Source: Streptomyces parvus (GTDB taxonomy: Bacteria > Actinomycetota > Actinomycetes > Streptomycetales > Streptomycetaceae). From it: a stretch of DNA of 64,000 nt. Of this stretch, positions 23,316 to 31,574 are shown piece by piece. The notes under the pieces were generated by a model. It saw only the letters and a list, made by a program, of their open reading frames with translations, was not told where the DNA came from and did not search any database. The position numbers were made by a program, and so were the translations under genes. The stretch lies in contig NZ_CP135079.1 of assembly GCF_032121415.1 (NCBI RefSeq), forward strand, positions 4,960,001 through 5,024,000, given 5' to 3'. Each line of letters opens with the position of its first letter. Position 1 is the stretch's first letter.

Positions 23316-24566
23316 GTGAACGGGCAGCCGATATCGGGGGCATCGGCCGGGGCGAGCGGGAAGCGGCGCGGCGGGCCGGGGCTTCTGGCCCTGGTTCTGG
23401 GGGCACTGCTGGTGCTGGTGACGGCGTGCGGAGGCGGCGGCAGCGCCGACGCGGGGGACGGGAAGGGACCGGCGGGCGGCACGAAGAAGGAGGACACGAC
23501 CGCTTCGCGGGCGGTCGTGACCATCGCGCCCAAGGACGGGGCGGAGTCCGTGGCGACCAGCGGCGCCCTGAAGATCGGCGCCGAGCAGGGCAAGCTGACC
23601 ACGGTGAAGGTCGCCGACCCCAAGGGCAACGAGGTCGAGGGCGAGATCTCCGCCGACGGTGCGAGCTGGACGCCCGAGCGCCATCTCGCCGCCTCCACCA
23701 AGTACACGGTGCACGCGGTCGCCAAGGACTCCGAGGGCCGTGAGTCGGCGAAGGACACCACCTTCACCACGCTCGTCCCGGCGAACACCTTCATCGGGCA
23801 CTACACGCCCGAGGACGGCTCCACCGTCGGCGTCGGCATGCCGGTCTCCATCAACTTCACCCGTGGCATCACCGAACCGGCCGCGGTGGAGAAGGGCATC
23901 AAGGTGACGGCCGAACCGGCCGTCGAGATCGAGGGCCACTGGTTCGGCAACGACCGCCTCGACTTCCGCCCGGAGAAGTACTGGAAGCCGGGCACCAAGG
24001 TGACCGTCGAGCTCAACCTCGACGGCGTGGAGGGCAGGCCGGGCGTCTACGGCAAGCAGGCCAAGACGGTGACGTTCACCATCGGCCGCAGCCAGGTCTC
24101 CACCGTCGACGCGAGCAGCAAGCGGATGAAGGTGGTCCGCGACGGCAGGCAGATCAAGGACATCCCGATCTCCGCGGGCGCCCCGGCGACGACCACGTAC
24201 AACGGCCAGATGGTCATCAGCGAGAAGCTCAAGGTGACCCGGATGAACGGCGACACCGTCGGCTTCGGCGGCGAGTACGACATCAAGGACGTCCCGCACG
24301 CCATGCGGCTGTCCACCTCGGGCACCTTCCTGCACGGCAACTACTGGGGCGCGTCCTCGATCTTCGGCAACACCAACACCAGCCACGGCTGTGTCGGCCT
24401 GCGCGACGTGCGCGGCGGCTACGACAACCAGACGCCGGCGGCGTGGTTCTACAACAAGTCGATGATCGGCGACGTGGTCATCGTGAAGAACTCCAAGGAC
24501 AAGCAGATCCAGCCGGACAACGGCCTCAACGGCTGGAACATGGACTGGGAGGAGTGGAAGAAGTAA
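23316..24566 (+). CDS. Lipoprotein L,D-transpeptidase (second of a tandem pair)
   Basis: 416 aa from GTG 23316, chosen because GAGGGGAG lies upstream; an in-frame start at 23295 is possible. Lipobox LVLVTAC, then a Gly/Ala/Lys linker, two Ig-like domains and a YkuD domain with HGCVGLRD, the Cys near residue 359. Blocks such as KVTRMNG-TVGF, GEYDIKDVPHA and TSGTFLHGNYW are shared with the upstream gene. The 247-nt gap and a separate terminator suggest it is expressed from its own promoter. Confidence 0.94.
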   Translation: MNGQPISGASAGASGKRRGGPGLLALVLGALLVLVTACGGGGSADAGDGKGPAGGTKKEDTTASRAVVTIAPKDGAESVATSGALKIGAEQGKLTTVKVADPKGNEVEGEISADGASWTPERHLAASTKYTVHAVAKDSEGRESAKDTTFTTLVPANTFIGHYTPEDGSTVGVGMPVSINFTRGITEPAAVEKGIKVTAEPAVEIEGHWFGNDRLDFRPEKYWKPGTKVTVELNLDGVEGRPGVYGKQAKTVTFTIGRSQVSTVDASSKRMKVVRDGRQIKDIPISAGAPATTTYNGQMVISEKLKVTRMNGDTVGFGGEYDIKDVPHAMRLSTSGTFLHGNYWGASSIFGNTNTSHGCVGLRDVRGGYDNQTPAAWFYNKSMIGDVVIVKNSKDKQIQPDNGLNGWNMDWEEWKK

Positions 24567-24590
24567 CGCTCTCCCACTCCCGTGTGACCT

Positions 24591-24629
24591 GGCGGGCCCG
24601 GTGCTGTGACCAACGGCACCGGGCCCGCC
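24591..24629 (+). terminator. Terminator after the L,D-transpeptidase pair
   Basis: Perfect 14-bp stem (24591-24604 with 24616-24629) and 11-nt loop, 24 nt after the stop of the second transpeptidase and before the enoyl-CoA hydratase start. Confidence 0.8.
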
Positions 24630-24656
24630 GTCGTTAGCGCTGGTTAACCTCTAGCC

Positions 24657-25424
24657 ATGACTGTGACCTTCGAAGTACGCGACGGCGTCGGCACCATCCA
24701 GCTCGACCGGCCGCCCATGAACGCCCTGGACGTCGCGATCCAGGACCGGCTGCGGGAGCTGGCCGAGGAGGCGACCCGGCGCGAGGACGTGCGCGCCGTG
24801 ATCCTCTACGGCGGCGAGAAGGTGTTCGCGGCGGGCGCGGACATCAAGGAGATGCAGGCGATGGACCACACGGCGATGGTCCTCCGCTCCAAGGGCCTCC
24901 AGGACGCCTTCACGGCCGTCGCCCGCATCCCGAAGCCGGTCGTCGCCGCCGTCACCGGCTACGCGCTGGGCGGCGGCTGCGAGCTGGCTCTCTGCGCCGA
25001 CTTCCGGATCGCCGCCGACAACGCCAAGCTCGGCCAGCCGGAGATCCTCCTCGGCCTGATCCCCGGCGCGGGCGGCACCCAGCGCCTGGCCCGCCTGATC
25101 GGCCCCTCCCGCGCCAAGGACCTCATCTTCACCGGCCGCATGGTCAAGGCGGAGGAGGCACTGGCTCTGGGCCTGGTCGACCGAGTGGTCCCGGCCGCCG
25201 AGGTCTACGACCAGGCCCACGCGTGGGCCGCCCGGCTGGCCAAGGGCCCCGCGCTGGCGCTGCGCGCGGCCAAGGAGTCGATCGACGCCGGGCTGGAGAC
25301 GGACATCGACACGGGACTCACCATCGAGCGGAACTGGTTCGCCGGCCTGTTCGCCACCGAGGACCGCGAGCGGGGGATGCGCAGCTTCGTGGAGGAGGGG
25401 CCGGGGAAGGCCACGTTCCGCTGA
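24657..25424 (+). CDS. Enoyl-CoA hydratase/isomerase family protein
   Basis: 255-aa crotonase-fold enzyme. It shows the oxyanion-hole sequences AAGADIKEMQ and GYALGGGCELALCADFRIA and the two expected catalytic acid positions (QPEILLGLIPGAGGTQ). These favour a true hydratase in fatty-acid or branched-chain acyl-CoA breakdown. ATG 24657 is the first in-frame start; the leader is short and no strong ribosome site is visible. It lies alone between two hairpins. The specific acyl-CoA is not deducible. Confidence 0.92.
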   Translation: MTVTFEVRDGVGTIQLDRPPMNALDVAIQDRLRELAEEATRREDVRAVILYGGEKVFAAGADIKEMQAMDHTAMVLRSKGLQDAFTAVARIPKPVVAAVTGYALGGGCELALCADFRIAADNAKLGQPEILLGLIPGAGGTQRLARLIGPSRAKDLIFTGRMVKAEEALALGLVDRVVPAAEVYDQAHAWAARLAKGPALALRAAKESIDAGLETDIDTGLTIERNWFAGLFATEDRERGMRSFVEEGPGKATFR

Positions 25425-25524
25425 CCCGCAGTCAGATGACCGGTGATCCGTAGTCAGGTCGGGGCCCCCGGGTAGTCGGGTCGGGTGGGCCTCGCGTGAG
25501 GGGTTCACCAATCAGGGCGGATTA

Positions 25525-25555
25525 GCCGGGCCTTAAGGCAACCTTAAGGCCCGGC
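25525..25555. terminator. Long inverted repeat with nested CCTTAAGG palindromes
   Basis: Perfect 14-bp arms (25525-25538, 25542-25555) separated by only CAA. Each arm contains the 8-bp palindrome CCTTAAGG. Position about 100 nt after the hydratase stop fits a terminator. The two identical palindromes 11 bp apart could also be paired operator half-sites for the next gene. The surrounding 25425-25722 has no gene but also holds a 10-bp palindrome GGCATATGCC at 25637-25646. Confidence 0.6.
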
Positions 25556-25722
25556 ACCGTCATCGTCCGGGCCGTGCGCCTCGGGTGGAACGTCGTCGCA
25601 GCTCAGGCGGGCCGTGCGCGAGGTTGGATTGTCAGAGGCATATGCCAAAAGCCTTCCGTGAACCCCGTTGATCCGGGGTGCGGATTCCGAAGGAACGGCC
25701 CCGGAAGGCGATCCGGGCGGCC

Positions 25723-26238
25723 ATGATGGTGGGCATGGCGGGCCTGGAGGGTGTGGATCAGCCGCGACCGCGCAGCAGCGCGACGGCGGCGCGCAGTTCG
25801 TCGATCATGGATGACGAACAGGCGTTCAAGGCGCTGGAGTTGTTCGGAAATCCGACGGAGGGGGAAGTGCGGCTGCCGTCCCGCCCGGAGTCGGCGGCGA
25901 CGGCCCGTCGGCTCACCTCCTGCGTCGTGCTCCGCCAGTGGGCCCTCTCGCCGCAGACCGCGGAGTACGCGGTGCTCCTGGTCTCCGAACTCGTCGGCAA
26001 CGCGGTGCGCCACACCGGGGCCCGGGTCTTCGGGTTACGCATGGTGCGCCGCCGGGGGTGGATCCGGGTCGAGGTGCGTGACCCCTCGCGTGGGCTGCCG
26101 TGTCTGATGCCGGTGCGCGAGATGGACGTCAGTGGCCGCGGGCTCTTCCTCGTCGACAAGCTCTCCGACCGCTGGGGCGTGGATCTGCTGCCGCGCGGCA
26201 AGACCACCTGGTTCGAGATGCGGATCTCCGACCGCTGA
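25723..26238 (+). CDS. Anti-sigma-factor-like ATP-binding protein (HATPase), TTA-containing
   Basis: About 171 aa. The start is uncertain: ATG 25723 is preferred over 25735 and 25807 on position, and none has a strong ribosome site. It carries a GHKL/HATPase_c_2 domain with the N-box (LLVSELVGNAVRHTG) and a G-box (GRGLFLVDKLSDRWG), typical of the small RsbW/SpoIIAB-like kinases abundant in Streptomyces. A TTA codon at 26035-26037 is in frame in the G-L-R stretch after the N-box, so translation should depend on the bldA tRNA. The cognate sigma factor or anti-anti-sigma is not in the window. Confidence 0.87.
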   Translation: MMVGMAGLEGVDQPRPRSSATAARSSSIMDDEQAFKALELFGNPTEGEVRLPSRPESAATARRLTSCVVLRQWALSPQTAEYAVLLVSELVGNAVRHTGARVFGLRMVRRRGWIRVEVRDPSRGLPCLMPVREMDVSGRGLFLVDKLSDRWGVDLLPRGKTTWFEMRISDR

Positions 26239-26264
26239 TACGGCGGGAGTCTTCCGACGGAACG

Positions 26265-26309
26265 CAGAAGCCCCCGGTCGGCCGTGGTGCGGCGCTGCGG
26301 GGGCTTCTG
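26265..26309 (+). terminator. Terminator after the ATP-binding regulator
   Basis: 12-bp perfect stem (26265-26276 with 26298-26309) with a GC-rich 21-nt loop able to pair further, 27 nt after the stop. Confidence 0.75.
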
Positions 26310-26632
26310 ACGGGGGCCGTGAAATGGGGGGTGTGTTCACGGCCGCTCAGGACGACCTGGCCCGGGTCAATGGGGGTCGTGGCTCCGACTATGGCAGACG
26401 GGCGACCCCGGCGCCAAAGCGACTTGTCGGAATATTTAAGGAACAAATGGGCAACGCTCGGTTGAATCGTAGGTGTGCTCGGTCACTCACCTGGGTTTCC
26501 ATGCATTTTTATGGCAGGGCTTGAATGATTCATTGATCATCTGCTGAACTGCGCAATCGTCCCATTTCGGCCCGTCCGCCCCTACTGTGTCCCGGGAATC
26601 GGTCGTACCCGTGGAACGTGAGGTGGTCGGGC
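26310..26632. other. AT-richer intergenic segment upstream of the NodB-fold lipoprotein
   Basis: 323 nt without a gene. It is notably less GC-rich than its surroundings from about 26420 to 26570 and contains the palindrome TGAAT-G-ATTCA (26522-26532) followed by TGATCA. It probably carries the promoter of the downstream lipoprotein gene, but no convincing hexamer pair was found. Confidence 0.4.
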
Positions 26633-27451
26633 ATGGACGGACGCAGGACTCCGATGGGCCGCCGCGACGTGCTGGGCGCGGGGGCCGGGGCGCTGGCCGC
26701 CGCCCTTGCCGCAGGCTGCGCGCGGAGCGACGGAAGCGGGAGAGTCGCCGGCCCCGGCCCCACCGGCACCGCCGCCCCGGCCACTGTCCCGGCCGCCGCC
26801 CCGCGCCGCTTCCCCGGGGCGCCCTTCCGCGTCGCCCACGGCCCCCGCGACCGGCCCCGCGTCGCCCTCACCTTCGACGGGCGGGGCGACCCGGACCTCG
26901 CCCGCACCGCACTCGCCCGGTGCGAGCGGGCGGGGGCGCGCGTCACGGTCCTCGCGGTGGGCACGTGGCTCGCCGAGCATCCCGGACTGGCCCGCCGGAT
27001 CCTCGACGGGGGCCACGAGATCGGCAACCACACCGAGCACCACCTCGACCTCGCGGCCCTGGACGAGCGCACCGCGTACGAGGAGATCGCCGCCTGCGCC
27101 CGGCGGCTGCGCCGGCTCACCGGGTCCATCGGCGCCTGGTTCCGGCCCTCGCCCACCGCGTACACCTCTCCGCTCGTCCACCGCCTCGCCCGGCGGGCCG
27201 GTTACCCCCATGTCCTCGCCTGCGACGTGGAGTCGCGCGACCACGCCGCCACCCGCGTCGCCGCCGTCACCCGGAAGGTCACCGGGGAACTGCGCAACGG
27301 ATCGGTGGTGGAGCTGAGCCTCGGCCGCCCGGTCACCGTCGAGGCGCTGCCGCTGCTCCTCGCCGAGATCGGCCGCCGCGGGCTGCACGCGGTGACGGCC
27401 ACGGAGCTGCTGGACCGACCGGCCGCCGACGTCACCCGGACGGCCGGATAA
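26633..27451 (+). CDS. Lipoprotein with divergent polysaccharide-deacetylase (NodB) fold
   Basis: 272 aa from ATG 26633 (GAGGTGG upstream). The N-terminus has twin arginines (GRRDVLGAG) and a lipobox LAAGC, so Tat export and lipidation are plausible. The NodB fold is recognisable by RVALTFDG and GGHEIGNHTEHHLDL. Motif 1 reads TFDGRGDP rather than TFDDGP, so one of the paired Asp residues is missing; motif 3 is WFRPSPTAY and the last His motif is replaced by VVELSLG. Activity may be altered or lost. The next gene encodes an EF-hand protein only 39 nt away. Confidence 0.82.
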   Translation: MDGRRTPMGRRDVLGAGAGALAAALAAGCARSDGSGRVAGPGPTGTAAPATVPAAAPRRFPGAPFRVAHGPRDRPRVALTFDGRGDPDLARTALARCERAGARVTVLAVGTWLAEHPGLARRILDGGHEIGNHTEHHLDLAALDERTAYEEIAACARRLRRLTGSIGAWFRPSPTAYTSPLVHRLARRAGYPHVLACDVESRDHAATRVAAVTRKVTGELRNGSVVELSLGRPVTVEALPLLLAEIGRRGLHAVTATELLDRPAADVTRTAG

Positions 27452-27490
27452 TCTGACCCCTGACATTCGGCAGCACGAAGGGGCGGAACA

Positions 27491-27706
27491 GTGGCGGACA
27501 TCGAGTCGGCGCGCACGGTATTCGAGAGGTTCGACGCGAACGGCGACGGCCTCATCACGGCCAACGAGTACAAGAGCGCGATGGCCCAGCTGGGCGACCC
27601 CTTCGTCACCGAGACGGTGGCGCAGGCGATCATCAACGCCCACGACGGCAACGGCGACGGCCTGCTCACCTTCGACGAGTTCTGGGCCGCGCAGAACAAG
27701 GCCTGA
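27491..27706 (+). CDS. Small two-EF-hand calcium-binding protein
   Basis: 71 aa, nearly all EF-hand. Loop 1 is DANGDGLITANE (residues 15-26) and loop 2 is DGNGDGLLTFDE (52-63), both with ideal Ca2+ ligands including Glu12. There is no signal peptide, so it is cytoplasmic. GTG 27491 is preceded by AAGGGG. Streptomyces encode several such calmodulin-like proteins (the Cab group) thought to buffer or sense calcium during development. It may be transcribed with the NodB-fold lipoprotein gene. A strong terminator follows. Confidence 0.93.
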   Translation: MADIESARTVFERFDANGDGLITANEYKSAMAQLGDPFVTETVAQAIINAHDGNGDGLLTFDEFWAAQNKA

Positions 27707-27725
27707 GCCGGGCAGAGCTTCATCT

Positions 27726-27769
27726 GCTGCGGCGGCCGGTCCCGCGCCGTCGGGGCCGGCCGCCGCAGC
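27726..27769 (+). terminator. Terminator after the EF-hand gene
   Basis: 14-bp perfect stem (27726-27739 with 27756-27769) that continues with one G-U and three GC pairs to 18 bp and an 8-nt loop. Confidence 0.8.
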
Positions 27770-27843
27770 GTACGTCCGGAGGCGCCCCTGATGCCCGCCG
27801 TGCGCGGCTTGCTGCGGCTTTGTCCACCGACGAGGATCGAGCC

Positions 27844-28896
27844 GTGATGCTCTCCGGACCCCCGGCCGACCCGGCCACGCCGACGATGCCGGCAAGCAGC
27901 GTGCCGAGCGCAGTGCCGCTTTTCGACGAGATATTCGGCGGAGCGGCTGGGACGACGCCGGCCCGCCGCTCGTGGACGGCCCCTCTCCTGCTCGGCGCGG
28001 CGGGCGTCCTCGCCCTCCTCGTCGCGCTGTTCGGGCCCGCCCTCATGGCCCGCGGCACCGGCGAACTCCGGATACCCGGCGCGGGGCTCACCACGGTGCT
28101 CCGCACCGTCCTGTTCGCCGCGCTCGCCCTCCATCTGGGGGAACTCCTCGCCCCGCAGCTCATCCGGCCCGTCCGGGGCCGGCCCCGGACCGCCGTACGG
28201 AGCTGGGCGGTGCTCGCCTCGCTCGCCGGGGCCGCCGCCGCGGCCGGGCAGATCGTCCGTCTCGCCGCCGTCAGCGACCTCGGGATCACCGAGACCTACG
28301 GCACCCGCGAGGGCGGCCTGCTCCTCCTCATCGCCAACGGCCTGGTCGTCGCCGCCCTCTGCGCCGCGAGCAGACGCCCGGCCCTCGCGCTCGCCCCGCT
28401 CGCCGTCGTCATCGGTGCGGAGGCACTGCGCGCCCACCCGGAGGCGTACAGCCCGGAGTTCGGCGCCGCCCTCACCGTCGTCCATCTGACGGCCGCCTCG
28501 CTGTGGACCGGCGGCCTGCTGCACGTCCTGCGCACCCTGTGGATCTGGCGCGGCTCACCCGTCGCCGCGCGTGCCCTGCTCGGCCGGTACGCGCGCCTGG
28601 CGGTCTGGCTGTACGCCGCCCTCGCCGCCACCGGTACCGCCTCGACCCTGCGCAGGCTGCCGCTGGACGTGGTGTTCACCTCCGCCTACGGACGCACCCT
28701 GCTGCTCAAGCTGGCGCTGATGGCCGTCGTCAGTGTGCTGGCCCTGGCGGCGCGGCGGCGCATGCTCCGGGACCCCGATCCGTCGGTCGCGCTCCGGCTG
28801 GCCCGCCGCGAACAGGTCGTGCTGGGGCTGGTCGTGGTGGTCTCGGCGGTCCTCACGGTGGTCCCCGACCCGCACTGGATCTCGCTCAGGCCTTAG
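27844..28896 (+). CDS. CopD-like copper-resistance-domain membrane protein
   Basis: 350 aa from GTG 27844, chosen for GAGGATC just upstream; a TTG at 27820 and ATG at 27847 are alternatives. It has about eight hydrophobic helices with short Arg-rich loops. The second half resembles the CopD domain (LTVVHLTAASLWTGGLLHVL and the final transmembrane pair). Members are linked to copper import, but no CopC partner or other metal gene is adjacent. The gene meets the carboxylesterase gene tail to tail, with their stop codons interlocked in TTAG. Confidence 0.8.
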   Translation: MMLSGPPADPATPTMPASSVPSAVPLFDEIFGGAAGTTPARRSWTAPLLLGAAGVLALLVALFGPALMARGTGELRIPGAGLTTVLRTVLFAALALHLGELLAPQLIRPVRGRPRTAVRSWAVLASLAGAAAAAGQIVRLAAVSDLGITETYGTREGGLLLLIANGLVVAALCAASRRPALALAPLAVVIGAEALRAHPEAYSPEFGAALTVVHLTAASLWTGGLLHVLRTLWIWRGSPVAARALLGRYARLAVWLYAALAATGTASTLRRLPLDVVFTSAYGRTLLLKLALMAVVSVLALAARRRMLRDPDPSVALRLARREQVVLGLVVVVSAVLTVVPDPHWISLRP

Positions 28897-30377
28897 GGGG
28901 CGTTCCGGTACGGCTCCCAGCTCCGCAACTCGTCGTCGCGCGGGGCCAGGACCACGGCCGGACCGTCCTGGCCGAAGAACCGCACCGGCCGCCGCCCGTC
29001 CCAGGCCGGCCACCCGGGGTCCCCGCCCGTCGCGAAGTCCACCCACGCCCGGTGCATCGCGTCCGCCAGCTCCTGCGGGGCGTCCGGGCCGGCCAGGGCC
29101 TGGGTGTCGGGGTGGGTGAGCGTGTCGAAGACGAAGCCCAGCTCCAGCGCGTGGCAGGCGCCGAGCCGCTGTACGGGGGTGGACCAGCCGAACTCGTACA
29201 CGTACGTGGCACCGGGCGCGTCCGTCCGGGCGTCGGCCAGCCGGTTGAGCGGGACCCGCAGCAGCAGGTCCGTCGCGAGCGCGCCGAGGATCTCACCCGG
29301 CGTGGCCTCCGGACGGTTGGCGCGGTAGGTGCGGGCGGTGGCGTTCGGCACCCGGAACTTCAGCAGCGCCAGCCGCAGCTTCAGCCGGCTGATCTTCTCG
29401 GTGAGGCCGCCGGGCACGAACCAGAGCCGGTACTCCTCGGTGTTCGTCCCCAGCAGCAGGTCCACCTCTGCGGACGCGCCCGCCCCCAGCGCCGCCACCG
29501 GGTCCTGGGGCAGCAGATCCCCGTCGACGACCAGCTGGAAGGAGTGGCGGCCGGTCAGCGGGTTCCCGCCGCTGGTGACCTCGGTCTGGGCGGTCAGCAG
29601 CGCCTCCGGGTCCACGGCGGCGAGCGCGGCGGCCGTCGCGGGGACCCCGAGCCGCTTCGCGATGAGCTCGGTCGTCCCGCGCGCCGCGTCCGGGGGCAGC
29701 GCGGCGGGCGCCCCGCTCTGGAGCACCGCCCGCCGGAAGAGCCCCGCCGACCGGGGCGCGGCCAGCAGCCCGGCGATGGAGATCGCGCCCGCCGACTCCC
29801 CGGCCACCGTCACCCGGTCCGGGTCGCCGCCGAACGCCGCGATGTTGTCGCGCACCCACTCCAGGGCGGCCAGCTGGTCCAGCAGGCCCCGGTTGGCGGG
29901 CGCGTCCGGGAGGACGCCGAAGCCCTCGACGCCCAGGCGGTAGTTGACGGAGACGAGAACGACCCCGTCCCGGGCGAACGCGGACCCGTCGTACACCGGC
30001 ACCGCCGAGGAGCCGTGCACCAGCGAGCCACCGTGGATCCACACGAGGACGGGCAGCCCGGCGGCCCCGGCCGGCTGCGGCGAGGGCGTCCACACATTGA
30101 GGTTCAGCCACTCGTCGCCCGGCACCGCCGGGTCCGGCAGCAGCCGGTCCAGCGGCGGGGCGTACGGCCGCTTCGGGGCGGTCGGACCGTACGCCACGGC
30201 CTCGCGCACCCCGGTCCACGGTTCCGGAGGTCCGGGGGCGCAGAACCTCCGCGCGCCCACCGGCGCAGCCGCGTACGGGATGCCGCGGAAGACCGCGACG
30301 CCCCGCTCCACCGCCCCGCGCACGGTGCCGTGCACGGTCGTCACCCGCGGGGAAGCCCCCGCCGCGATGTCGGTCAT
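28893..30377 (-). CDS. Type-B carboxylesterase
   Basis: 494 aa from ATG 30377 (MTDIAAGASP), with a purine-rich GAGGGAG upstream; an in-frame start at 30431 has no conserved residues. Alpha/beta-hydrolase of the carboxylesterase/PnbA group: the oxyanion hole HGGSLVHGSS, the nucleophile elbow in GESAGAIS, and the later acid and His positions in the C-terminal half (LLGTNTEEYRLW; ACHALELGF). It is probably cytoplasmic, since no signal is seen. It hydrolyses esters of unknown identity. The motif CACGGATAC lies about 50 nt upstream of the start. Confidence 0.92.
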   Translation of the reverse strand: MTDIAAGASPRVTTVHGTVRGAVERGVAVFRGIPYAAAPVGARRFCAPGPPEPWTGVREAVAYGPTAPKRPYAPPLDRLLPDPAVPGDEWLNLNVWTPSPQPAGAAGLPVLVWIHGGSLVHGSSAVPVYDGSAFARDGVVLVSVNYRLGVEGFGVLPDAPANRGLLDQLAALEWVRDNIAAFGGDPDRVTVAGESAGAISIAGLLAAPRSAGLFRRAVLQSGAPAALPPDAARGTTELIAKRLGVPATAAALAAVDPEALLTAQTEVTSGGNPLTGRHSFQLVVDGDLLPQDPVAALGAGASAEVDLLLGTNTEEYRLWFVPGGLTEKISRLKLRLALLKFRVPNATARTYRANRPEATPGEILGALATDLLLRVPLNRLADARTDAPGATYVYEFGWSTPVQRLGACHALELGFVFDTLTHPDTQALAGPDAPQELADAMHRAWVDFATGGDPGWPAWDGRRPVRFFGQDGPAVVLAPRDDELRSWEPYRNAP

Positions 30378-30510
30378 GGTGCCTGCCGCTCCCTCTCGCC
30401 GGGCGGGCCTCCGTGCCGTGGCCTTCGGCACGGATACATGCCTGCCCCGAAGCGGTGGCCCGCGACACCACCCGGGCGGCTGATCGGCCGGTGAACGTCC
30501 AGGTCGGCCG

Positions 30511-30554
30511 GCCCGTACCGGGGGCCCGGGGGATTCTCGGGCCCCGGTACGGGC
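30511..30554 (-). terminator. Terminator after the terpene synthase gene
   Basis: About 17 bp of stem (30511-30528 with 30538-30554) with a single-nucleotide bulge and 9-nt loop. It starts 13 nt beyond the stop of the terpene synthase on the minus strand. Confidence 0.75.
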
Positions 30555-30566
30555 TGATCCGGCCGC

Positions 30567-31574
30567 TCAGGCCGCGAAGTACTGGGACAGCGAGTCCCGT
30601 TCGTCCAGCTCCACCAGATCCGGACGGGTGTAGCGCTCGGCACGCGCGTGGTAGTCGAAGTCCCCCCGTACGAGCCCCCGGTAGTCCTGGACACAGCGCT
30701 CCAGGGCCGCCCGGGTCGGGCCGGTGATGCCCGCCGCCTCGATTTCCTGGACCAGCTCCTTTTCCGCCCGCTGAACCCGCTCGGCTATCCGGGCCAGTTG
30801 GATCCCGGCCTCGTCCACGGCTTCCTGGAGGGTGCATCCCCGGTCGCGCTGAATGAGACGTACGGCGTTGTGCTCGTAGCCGAGAGCGGCTTCCTTCTCG
30901 AAGGAGCAGATGTCATTGCAGAGCCCGGAATGATCGGTGACCGCGTTCCGCAGGGCGATATAGGCGGGCAGGCTCCGGGCGGATTCCGGGAGATCGATTT
31001 CCGCGGTGATCTCGTGCAGGCAGAGAAAGGGCTGCATGGCGACCGAATCCCGCCGGTGCTTGGCGAATTCGGACCGGCTCGGGACCTGTCCGGCGGCCCG
31101 CTCGACGGCCTCGGCGTAGTACGTCCACAGCCAGGCGGCGGTGTCCCGCCGGAACTGCCGGTTCCACTGCGGCGAACGCCCGGGGCGGGTCCGGTCCCGC
31201 AGCCCGGCGAGCGCCCGCTCCATGGGCCCGTTCGGCGCGGCTCCGTCGAGGACGTCCACCAGGCGGGTGATCGCCTTCTCGCACATCAGCGGATCACGTC
31301 CGGCGGGTCCGTCGTCGAACTCGTCGTCCACCAGGAAGGCCCAGAAGAGCCATTGGCAGAACAGGTCGAGATGGTCCTGTGAGGCCTTCGGGAAGATGAG
31401 GGATATCCACAGTTCCGGTCGGGTCCGGATCATCTTCTTCCGGGCCGGTACGGACAGGTCGAGCCCCTCGGATTCAGCCCATTCCCAGGCGGCCTCACGA
31501 GTTTTCGCCAAGCCGGGATGGCACCCAGCACTCTGGAACGGCATATGAAACGTCGGTAACGTGATCTGGCTCAT
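30567..31574 (-). CDS. Class I terpene synthase (sesquiterpene cyclase type), TTA-containing
   Basis: 335 aa from ATG 31574 (MSQITLPTFH), with GAGGGGC upstream; an upstream in-frame start at 31622 lacks support. The Mg2+-binding motif is DDEFDD (83-88), the NSE triad NDICSFEKE (220-228), and the C-terminal RY pair R314-Y315. These are the hallmarks of bacterial cyclases acting on farnesyl or similar diphosphate. Codon 6 (31557-31559) is TTA, so expression should need the bldA tRNA and be tied to development. No P450, prenyl transferase or transporter is adjacent. The product cannot be named from sequence. Confidence 0.95.
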   Translation of the reverse strand: MSQITLPTFHMPFQSAGCHPGLAKTREAAWEWAESEGLDLSVPARKKMIRTRPELWISLIFPKASQDHLDLFCQWLFWAFLVDDEFDDGPAGRDPLMCEKAITRLVDVLDGAAPNGPMERALAGLRDRTRPGRSPQWNRQFRRDTAAWLWTYYAEAVERAAGQVPSRSEFAKHRRDSVAMQPFLCLHEITAEIDLPESARSLPAYIALRNAVTDHSGLCNDICSFEKEAALGYEHNAVRLIQRDRGCTLQEAVDEAGIQLARIAERVQRAEKELVQEIEAAGITGPTRAALERCVQDYRGLVRGDFDYHARAERYTRPDLVELDERDSLSQYFAA

